A stretch of DNA of 11,269 nucleotides from Acidobacteriota bacterium (GTDB lineage: Bacteria > Acidobacteriota > UBA4820 > DSQY01). The stretch spans positions 1 through 11,269 of the forward strand of contig JAKAJA010000028.1 of NCBI GenBank assembly GCA_021814085.1, written 5' to 3'. Position 1 is the first letter of the stretch. Each line of letters starts with the position of its first letter. Positions 7,401-11,269 of the stretch are shown here, in pieces. Made by a program: the position numbers and the translations under genes. Under the pieces are notes generated by a model, which saw only the letters and a program-made list of their open reading frames with translations, ran no database searches and was not told the DNA's origin.

Positions 7401-8421
7401 TGATCTGGGACTTGTTGTCTGCGGCGTTGTTCCACCCGAAGGGCTGGTAGTTAAAATTGGGGTTGAGCTTGCCGTAGAGGTAGGGCGCCTTGAAGAAGAT
7501 GTCGCCGCTGTTGTAGAAGCCCGTGATGCCGCCGAAGAGCGGGACGATGCCGAGGAAGGAAGTCCCGGCGGTCAGGTAGGTGCAGCCCAGGCCGCTCAGG
7601 TCGAAGACCCACGCGCCGGTGGACTCGTTCGGCAGGGGGCCGGCGTTGTAATCGGCGGCGATGAGGGTGTTGGAGTCGTTGTCAACGATGAGTTTGGTCC
7701 AGAGCTCGTTGAAACCATCACCATTGATGTCGCTATAGCCGAAGTAGCCCGCATAGACGCCGTTGACCACATCAACGATGGCGATGCCGCCGAGTTCCAT
7801 GCCCCCGATGGAATCGTATCCGTGAATCCAGTACTGCTGGTCAGCCGTCACCGCGAAGCTGTCGGCCCAACCAAAGCCTCTGTCCGTGTTCCAGCCCATC
7901 TTCCAGCCCTGGACGAAGACGGGGCTCACCGGGTCGGTTACGTCGAATTCCCAGGTCGCGTACCAGCCGAGAACGTAGACGCTGTTGCCGACCATGGTCA
8001 TGTAGACCGCCGGGTCGCCCCAGGCCATCATCGCCGGGTGGGTGATGTCGCCTGCCGCGGCGAAGTAGTATTCGCCCGAGCCCGCGGCCCAAGCGGTGGC
8101 GGTTCCGTTGGTCGTGGTGACGACCGTGGGGCCGCCGTTCCAGTAGATGTCCGCGCTGCAGAGGCTCTCCACCTTCACTTCAGGCTTGAGGCCCATGCTC
8201 TTGCGAACCTCGGCGAGGTTCTTGGGGGTGATCTTGAGGGCGCTCGCGTCCTGGCCCGCTGTGGGCGCGGCCGCGCGCTGGTGGGAGGTCATCTCCCAAT
8301 TCTTGTAGCGGGGGTCCAACTTCGTATCCATCTTGCCGGCCGCCGGCGTGGCGATGCCAACAATCAGGAGGGCTAGGACGGCCACGACCGCCAAGCACCA
8401 ATTTCTGGACTGTATTTGCAT
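4480..8421 (-). CDS. Large secreted multidomain protein (propeller, Ig-like, PKD, TIG)
   Basis: A 1313-residue exported protein of unknown specific function. A Sec signal peptide occupies about residues 1-28 (basic start, hydrophobic core, TPAAG near the cleavage point). Residues about 85-780 read as repeated strands with LVIVD-like units, such as AIVDV at 214-218 and 516-520, suggesting one or two beta-propellers. An EF-hand-like DINGDGFNEL sits at 231-240. Residues about 780-1138 look like several Ig-like modules. A PKD domain follows (about 1139-1225, with YAWQFGDG), and an IPT/TIG domain ends the protein (about 1228-1313, with YGTNFHAGCTIRING). I see no LPXTG, PEP-CTERM or membrane anchor. 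Sparse cysteines could pair outside the cell. These folds usually mediate adhesion or protein binding; an enzymatic role is not evident. ATG 8421 has AGGAGG six bases upstream. The gene has its own long control region and terminator. Confidence 0.9.
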   Translation of the reverse strand: MQIQSRNWCLAVVAVLALLIVGIATPAAGKMDTKLDPRYKNWEMTSHQRAAAPTAGQDASALKITPKNLAEVRKSMGLKPEVKVESLCSADIYWNGGPTVVTTTNGTATAWAAGSGEYYFAAAGDITHPAMMAWGDPAVYMTMVGNSVYVLGWYATWEFDVTDPVSPVFVQGWKMGWNTDRGFGWADSFAVTADQQYWIHGYDSIGGMELGGIAIVDVVNGVYAGYFGYSDINGDGFNELWTKLIVDNDSNTLIAADYNAGPLPNESTGAWVFDLSGLGCTYLTAGTSFLGIVPLFGGITGFYNSGDIFFKAPYLYGKLNPNFNYQPFGWNNAADNKSQITIMQIPDLTNPANYFYIREYENSTDDLTRLVPTPTGLMFSTLQNHIWTCDNQMVTVLGLGTANISNPTPQTYDMGWTPGKGVVANGSGGERSFTEAPAFAETGVYLSGGSFAEDVAVGGNYVYLADTEYLIILQGPTAIAQIGVTTLGLPSVDRVAASPDGKTLFVASTGTSGKFAIVDVTTPAAPVVKKTVTMSKPITWIGTFSNMFYVATNNAGAGLLYGYTYTDPTAPATVFSAIALPLPVVNAYAFAHPAYPATPFLAVNYGTAVEIRKTTDGSLMGTVNLAGITGFIHSVFEYSTPVGNFLYLIGNTAGAVPVAPEVTTDGVSVVNINDVTAPVFGGTVGAPVPAANLVALPLPTAQYAAWATNGWLVVSDNSGQFWQVNVSNNPRQPAILPAGWLPFSEYWGRSATAMVSGNGNIYASVGRDGLFGLYFNTDVDLPILGPDADATFSPYNAVRPNDVQGVVKVSWKFEDVTTGITNVDGYLTNGATYIYLGTSTVATPPGTVGTYSFSKDLSAYSASSGYFMPSFGPWHAYFEVTDGGCNLAAFDDTTLTVLVNRYARTTVGYAPGPVSIPGSCGSSGSNWYVCGGSLVISGTATEATNNNPFGVTEVTIWVDGVMKNIAYSGVPVASIAWPAYTLNTTTMSEGVHKVYVRVVNASGLVWKTSESSFTVHNVAPTVYVVEPVSGDVVSGTSIQLSANVAVSTVSAGVAKVDFYLDPPVPSIPTGGTKIGTATAKDPTTGNWIAATPWNSTSTPYGNHVIVAVATEKAPPGYTSPTCAFGGISPLVSFRLIQYTPMTVTATAAPTSGKIPLTVAFNTTVTGGSAPFVYAWQFGDGATGTLASTTHIYTTVGTFTWTVTVTDATGVANQKTATGTITTTPAVVPPVVSGVTKVSDASGFRLKVYGTNFHAGCTIRINGVAVPTTVWKSSAQANAKGSGLKAMVPKGVAVKISVKNNDDGGTSTDFTYTR

Positions 8422-8427
8422 CCTTAA

Positions 8428-8433
8428 CCTCCT
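8428..8433 (-). promoter_or_regulatory. Strong ribosome binding site of secreted-protein gene
   Basis: A perfect AGGAGG lies six bases before ATG 8421. It fixes the start and, unlike the starts of the lipoprotein and ligase genes, indicates canonical initiation. A short upstream reading frame (8432-8497) ends with a TAG that overlaps this site. Confidence 0.9.
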
Positions 8434-8438
8434 ATTCC

Positions 8439-8518
8439 GTCAACTTCAAAGAAGATCCCGTCTTGAACACTAAGTATGAAATGGTCAACCACCACATCTC
8501 CTCATGGGTTTGGTCAAC
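8439..8518. repeat. Repeated GTCAAC motifs in the leader region
   Basis: GTCAAC occurs at 8439-8444, 8484-8489 and 8513-8518. The latter two are part of the longer direct repeat TGGTCAAC (8482-8489 and 8511-8518), 29 bp apart. They lie between the promoters and the start of the secreted-protein gene and could be binding sites for a regulator. Chance occurrence of a 6-8 bp motif cannot be excluded. Confidence 0.35.
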
Positions 8519-8625
8519 GACCTAACCACCCCCCTTCAAGGTTTGTTGCGCCTCCACCCCGCTGGGTCCGGCGCCGAACGTGATTCCCTTCCCTCATGGA
8601 CGACCCAATAACTGCATTACCAAAA

Positions 8626-8655
8626 AGAATATCCGCTTTCGTGCGGCCAAGTCAA
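8626..8655 (-). promoter_or_regulatory. Candidate promoter P1 of secreted-protein gene
   Basis: TTGACT (8650-8655) and TATTCT (8626-8631) are separated by 18 bp on the minus strand, a good sigma70-type match. Transcription would begin near 8619 and give a leader of about 200 nt. The leader contains an inverted repeat, TGGGTC (8563-8568) with GACCCA (8602-8607). Confidence 0.6.
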
Positions 8656-8725
8656 GCGCCCGCGCGTTTCTTTGCCTCATGAAACTTCAATATAATCGCT
8701 CGCCGCCCGAGACCTCCGCCCATGG

Positions 8726-8753
8726 AGTATAGCACAGAGCCGAAGACTGTCAA
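8726..8753 (-). promoter_or_regulatory. Candidate promoter P2 of secreted-protein gene
   Basis: A perfect -35 TTGACA (8748-8753) and a near-perfect -10 TATACT (8726-8731) are separated by 16 bp. This is the strongest sigma70 match in the region. Its -10 is exactly 100 bp upstream of that of P1. Confidence 0.65.
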
Positions 8754-8767
8754 TGTTTCACTTGACA
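8748..8767. promoter_or_regulatory. Inverted repeat covering the P2 -35 box
   Basis: TGTCAA (8748-8753) and TTGACA (8762-8767) form a 6-bp inverted repeat with an 8-bp spacer. One arm is the -35 of P2, so a dimeric regulator bound here would occlude that promoter. The other arm looks like a divergent -35, but no -10 follows on the plus strand. No known regulator is assigned. Confidence 0.45.
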
Positions 8768-8835
8768 CCGCTTCGGCCCAGCTTCAACCCCTTTCCACAG
8801 GCGGCTTCTTCCCTTTCCTCCTATGCTCCACACTC

Positions 8836-8873
8836 AAGGTACAGACCCCTCCGGCTCCAGTCAAGCCTTTTTT
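8836..8873 (-). promoter_or_regulatory. Candidate promoter P3 with A-tract
   Basis: TTGACT (8859-8864) and the weaker TACCTT (8836-8841) are separated by 17 bp. A run of seven A residues on the minus strand (8867-8873) sits just upstream of the -35, where an UP element would lie. The expected start is near 8829. The weak -10 would suit an activator-dependent promoter, and a CRP-like site lies at the right distance. Confidence 0.5.
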
Positions 8874-8890
8874 TACCCTTTCGGCGTGAA

Positions 8891-8906
8891 TGTGACCCAC
8901 GTCACA
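8891..8906. promoter_or_regulatory. CRP/FNR-family binding site, perfect consensus
   Basis: TGTGA (8891-8895) and TCACA (8902-8906) are separated by six bases, matching both half sites of the classical CRP consensus; the palindrome extends one further base pair on the inside (C8896/G8901). Its centre is about 69.5 bp upstream of the start expected for P3, close to class I activator positions. Whether this host encodes a CRP protein of that specificity cannot be seen here. Confidence 0.6.
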
Positions 8907-8990
8907 CGCCCGGACAGCTAAGGCCCTGATCCTAAAAGCCATTAATGCGGGGGAGCCGTGGACCCGGGACGCGCTTGGAAGGGCCGTGTC

Positions 8991-10319
8991 TCAGAAGGGA
9001 GACTCCCCCATTCCCAGAGGGTCTGGGCCCACCCAGTCTCCCGCCGATACTTGTTTCCAAAAGTCGGCCGGGCACAGGCCGTCGCGCACCAGACGCCGGA
9101 GGGGCTCCACTTCCCCGGGGTCTTCGCCGAGCCCCCGCAGTCCCGCGCTTCCCGCCCGGAAAAGGGCAGCCATGGCCTCCTTCACGGAGGGTCCGGCCTC
9201 GGGGTTCCAGCGGGGCCCGTGACGCCCCGCCTCCAGCAGCGCCCGGCCCAGGGTGGCCCTATGGGGAAGGGGAAGGGGCGCCTTCGCCATGATCCGCCTC
9301 CCCTCCTCGCTCAGGAGCCCTTTGAGAAGGGCCGCGGCGGCCATCACGAGGGGGAGGGGCACGGAATCGAGGGTGCGGACCTCCAGGTACCCCCGGAGGC
9401 GCACCTCGGGAAAGAGGGTGCTCAGGTGGAGGGTCCAGTCGTCCATGGTCATGGGGCCGAAGGCGCCGGGCGCCCGCAGCCAATCGTCGAAGGACCTCCC
9501 GTCGCCGGGGACGAAGCGCCCCTCCCGCACCAGGAACAGGAGCGGCCGGCCCAGGCTCCACCGGGCCGCGTCGGCGTAGGTGGGCCGGGGCTTGAAGAGG
9601 AATGCCGGAAGGCCGCACCGGCGCGCGTCGGTCCCGCGCCAGATGCGGGGGCGCTGGGAGGACCAGGAAGTCCTTCGGCCCCGGAATATGGGGCCATTGG
9701 CCAGAGAAGCCGCGATGTGGGGCAGGACGGGGAGGACGGCGGCGACCATTTCCCCCATCTCCGCCTCGTCCCTGTAGTCGAGGCACACCTGCGTGGAGGC
9801 CGTGAGTTTCATCATCCGGCGACCCAGTCTGCCCGCTCGGAGCAGGTGGTCCCGGAGGATGCCGTATCGGGCCTTGGGAACGTCGGGGAGGTCCTCCTCC
9901 CCGTTCTGGGGAGCGACACCCCAGGCCTTCAGCCTGAAGCCGCATGGCCGGGCCGCCGCTTCCATGCCCCGGAGGTTGTTCTCCAGAAAGGTCCGGATCC
10001 GTGCCAGGCGCCCAAAGGGTGGGGAGGCCAGCTCCACCTGTCCTCCCGGCTCGAGCCCGACCATCCCGCCCCCCTGAAGCTTGAGAGCGGCGATGTGACC
10101 ATCTTCCAGGAGGAGCCCATGGGGAGGCGAGAACCGGGACAGGGCCGCCTCGACTCCCGCAGGTCCGAAGTAGGAAACCATCCCCCCCCCGTCATCCATG
10201 GGCAGGAGTTCCCACTCCACCCCCACCCGTCCCTCCTCGGGCGCCTGGGGGTCGAAGGCGTCCGAAAGGTGCGCGCGCGATGTGATGGGGATCTGGCTCC
10301 CGGGCTGGTAAGTGCTCAT
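8991..10319 (-). CDS. Glutamate-cysteine ligase, GCS2 family (GshA/EgtA type)
   Basis: A 442-residue cytosolic enzyme expected to join glutamate and cysteine with ATP to give gamma-glutamylcysteine, the first step of glutathione or ergothioneine synthesis. Family signatures run in order: VGVEWE (32-37), EPGGQVELASPP (90-101), MMKLTASTQVCLDY (169-182), LANGPIFRG (206-214), RPRIWRGTDARRCGLP (223-238) and LHLSTLFPEVRLRGYLEVR (297-315). The E35/E37 and QVEL acidic residues fit the metal/ATP site of the family. Length is typical. The YLEVRTLD ending resembles EgtA as much as proteobacterial GshA, so I give no symbol. No gshB or egtB/C/D lies beside it. ATG 10319 is the only possible start: the frame upstream is closed by TAA at 10395-10397 with no other start codon. 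No Shine-Dalgarno precedes it. Confidence 0.85.
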   Translation of the reverse strand: MSTYQPGSQIPITSRAHLSDAFDPQAPEEGRVGVEWELLPMDDGGGMVSYFGPAGVEAALSRFSPPHGLLLEDGHIAALKLQGGGMVGLEPGGQVELASPPFGRLARIRTFLENNLRGMEAAARPCGFRLKAWGVAPQNGEEDLPDVPKARYGILRDHLLRAGRLGRRMMKLTASTQVCLDYRDEAEMGEMVAAVLPVLPHIAASLANGPIFRGRRTSWSSQRPRIWRGTDARRCGLPAFLFKPRPTYADAARWSLGRPLLFLVREGRFVPGDGRSFDDWLRAPGAFGPMTMDDWTLHLSTLFPEVRLRGYLEVRTLDSVPLPLVMAAAALLKGLLSEEGRRIMAKAPLPLPHRATLGRALLEAGRHGPRWNPEAGPSVKEAMAALFRAGSAGLRGLGEDPGEVEPLRRLVRDGLCPADFWKQVSAGDWVGPDPLGMGESPF

Positions 10320-10320
10320 G

Positions 10321-10376
10321 GGGTGAAGGGTGAGGAGTAAGGAGTGAGGAGTGAAAGGTGAAGAGCGAAAAGTGAG
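10321..10376. repeat. Tandem array of eight 7-bp units
   Basis: On the plus strand eight degenerate heptamers follow one another: GGGTGAA, GGGTGAG, GAGTAAG, GAGTGAG, GAGTGAA, AGGTGAA, GAGCGAA and AAGTGAG. The array ends one base from the ATG of the ligase gene (10319). It makes the mRNA 5' region pyrimidine-rich (repeats of TTCACTC type) and leaves no room for a ribosome binding site. An 11-mer of it recurs inverted at 4406-4416, suggesting a dispersed sequence type. Confidence 0.75.
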
Positions 10377-10382
10377 AGGCGC

Positions 10383-10396
10383 AAGGAGGACTCCTT
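10383..10396. repeat. Short inverted repeat AAGGAG/CTCCTT
   Basis: AAGGAG (10383-10388) and CTCCTT (10391-10396) are inverted about a 2-bp centre, next to the heptamer array. The minus strand reads AAGGAG here, like a ribosome site, but it is over 60 bases from the ligase ATG and no start codon follows at proper spacing. Confidence 0.4.
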
Positions 10397-10446
10397 ATGC
10401 GGGAGAGCGCTTGAAACGGGATAGCGGGAACGGGCCCGGGGGACCG

Positions 10447-10475
10447 ATTATTGCGCCCGACTACCGAACCCCAAA
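10447..10475 (-). promoter_or_regulatory. Weak candidate promoter for the ligase gene
   Basis: AATAAT (10447-10452) preceded at 17 bp by TTTGGG (10470-10475) on the minus strand. The -35 is poor. It lies just downstream of the stop of the J-domain/HTH gene and would give a leader of about 120 nt running through the heptamer array. Co-transcription with the upstream gene is an alternative. Confidence 0.3.
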
Positions 10476-10485
10476 TCCTCAATGG

Positions 10486-11269
10486 CTATTTGACCTGACC
10501 CTGCTTCCATTCCTGATACCTGGGGAGGTAGTCGGCTATCACCCGCTCGGGATCCAGGCCAAGGTACTGCGCGACCTGCTTGAGGAAGCCTTTCAGGTAG
10601 ATCGCCGCGGGAAGGGCATCATAGCGCTCCGCCTCCACGGATTCGATGTACCAGGACCGAATGTTGGTCTCCGAAACGATCTCCGCCACGGAGATGCCTC
10701 TGGCCTCGCGTACGCGCCGCAGGGCCTTGCCGTCGAACGCTTTGATCTCCTCCAGCACGGCTTCGATGTTGCGGGAGGGCTTGGGGTGCGTGTCCTCGAT
10801 GCCCCCTTGCATGCCGGCCACCCCGTGCGGGCCCTCCGACGTGGGCTCGCCGTATTCGGCCACCCGCTGTTCCAGGCTCATGAACCCCTTGGCCACGAGG
10901 TCGTCGTCGTAGCGCTGTCTGAGACCCGTGGTGATGAGGAGTTTGTAGGCATCTTCCAAGCGGTCGCGCATGGATTCCCTCTCCTCTTTGCTGTAGAGGC
11001 TGAGGGTGAGGGGCGAGGTCTCGAGGTAGGGCTCGAGGAGGCGGGCGTAGGCCGCCTGGATGTCTTTCACCGTGGCGTTGTAGGGGATCTCCAGGAGTTC
11101 GTAGGCGTTCAGCTCGCTCATGGCCCGCGGGATGATCCGCCCCTCGGCGGGCGCGGGCTCCTTCTCCTCCTTGAGGATCACGTTGGCCAGCCGCTCGACG
11201 GACAGGCTGAAAGGGCAGAGGGGGTAGGCCTTGGCGATGGGCTCCAGAGCACGGTGCGCGGACCTCGTT
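10486..11269 (-). CDS. J-domain-like / RodZ-type HTH protein, 5' end outside window
   Basis: The frame is open to the window edge, so the gene is probably truncated here; 260 codons are visible. Counting from the GTG at 11181: a DnaJ-like region (about 22-95, with NAYELLEIPYNATVKDIQAAY and DAYKLLITTGLRQRYDDDL), a linker (about 100-140), and an HTH_25 domain as in RodZ (about 150-220, with GKALRRVREARGISVAEI and LPAAIYLKGFLKQVAQYLGL). The J-domain lacks the HPD triad: the expected position reads LET (53-55), so DnaK stimulation is unlikely. There is no membrane segment after the HTH, unlike RodZ. No ribosome site precedes GTG 11181 or ATG 11121, and the 29 codons upstream read as plausible protein, so a start outside the window is likely. 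Role unknown; protein-protein or DNA binding are both possible. Confidence 0.75.
   Translation of the reverse strand, partial: TRSAHRALEPIAKAYPLCPFSLSVERLANVILKEEKEPAPAEGRIIPRAMSELNAYELLEIPYNATVKDIQAAYARLLEPYLETSPLTLSLYSKEERESMRDRLEDAYKLLITTGLRQRYDDDLVAKGFMSLEQRVAEYGEPTSEGPHGVAGMQGGIEDTHPKPSRNIEAVLEEIKAFDGKALRRVREARGISVAEIVSETNIRSWYIESVEAERYDALPAAIYLKGFLKQVAQYLGLDPERVIADYLPRYQEWKQGQVK

Larger units (their letters stand above)
8434..8990. other. Long intergenic control region
   Basis: This 557-bp stretch has no supported gene. It is more AT-rich than its surroundings and holds the CRP-like site, three candidate promoters, an inverted repeat, repeated GTCAAC motifs and a long leader, all oriented to the secreted-protein gene. 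No clear intrinsic terminator for the upstream ligase gene is visible between 8990 and 8907, so read-through from that gene is possible. Confidence 0.7.

Noticed and set aside
5797..8376. 859-codon open frame on the plus strand opposite the secreted-protein gene
   Set aside because: It is antisense to a gene with a signal peptide, recognisable domains, a strong ribosome site and a terminator. Its protein is Gly/Val/His/Arg/Asp-rich with no recognisable motif, as expected from the complement of high-GC codons.
8697..8702. TATAAT-like hexamer near 8693-8698 on the plus strand as a divergent promoter
   Set aside because: There is no adequate -35 at 15-19 bp and no plus-strand gene downstream that could use it.
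8887..8910. CRP-like palindrome read as a terminator stem for the ligase gene
   Set aside because: It can form a stem, with GGCG/CGCC outside, but no T-run follows on the minus strand, and the exact TGTGA-N6-TCACA spacing fits an operator better.
8958..10340. 460-codon open frame on the plus strand opposite the ligase gene
   Set aside because: The minus-strand frame has ordered GCS2 motifs; the plus-strand product is a Gly/Pro/Arg-rich shadow without motifs.
10192..10482. 96-codon minus-strand frame spanning the heptamer array
   Set aside because: Most of its protein is the translated repeat (HFSLFTFHSSLLTPHPSPHE) followed by an out-of-frame part of the ligase gene.

Overview
The window carries five protein-coding genes, all on the minus strand, so transcription runs from high to low coordinates. 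It is GC-rich with compact reading frames. The mix of a long secreted beta-rich protein, NtrY-like histidine kinases and a GCS2-family glutamate-cysteine ligase suggests a free-living, diderm, high-GC bacterium. Acidobacteriota or a deltaproteobacterial/myxobacterial-type lineage are my best guesses, but taxonomy is an inference with low confidence. I see no RNA genes, CRISPR arrays, transposase genes or phage genes.

Layout in transcription order. (1) 11269-10486: the 3' portion of a cytoplasmic protein that joins a degenerate J-domain to a RodZ-type helix-turn-helix; its reading frame runs off the window. (2) 10320-10485: a short gap with a tandem 7-bp repeat array abutting the next start codon. 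(3) 10319-8991: a GCS2-family glutamate-cysteine ligase (GshA/EgtA type). (4) 8990-8422: a 570-bp regulatory region with a perfect CRP-consensus palindrome, three tandem sigma70-like promoters about 100 bp apart, an inverted repeat over one -35 box, and a leader of roughly 200 nt. (5) 8421-4480: a 1313-residue secreted protein with a signal peptide, a probable LVIVD/beta-propeller region, Ig-like modules, a PKD domain and a C-terminal IPT/TIG domain, followed by a strong intrinsic terminator (4422-4454). (6) 4354-245: a three-gene overlapping operon encoding a solute-binding lipoprotein, a transmembrane histidine kinase and a soluble REC-PAS-histidine kinase. A perfect TATAAT hexamer lies six bases before the first ATG, suggesting a leaderless mRNA. 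(7) 244-1: non-coding DNA with a composite palindromic element (64-187).

The most interesting unit is the lipoprotein/kinase/receiver-kinase operon. It looks like a ligand-sensing relay: a binding protein without transporter genes, tightly coupled to a membrane kinase, whose probable partner is a receiver-bearing second kinase with no DNA-binding output. The next step of the relay must be encoded elsewhere. The neighbouring secreted protein has its own elaborate control region and is insulated from this operon by the terminator; a functional link between them is possible but not shown.
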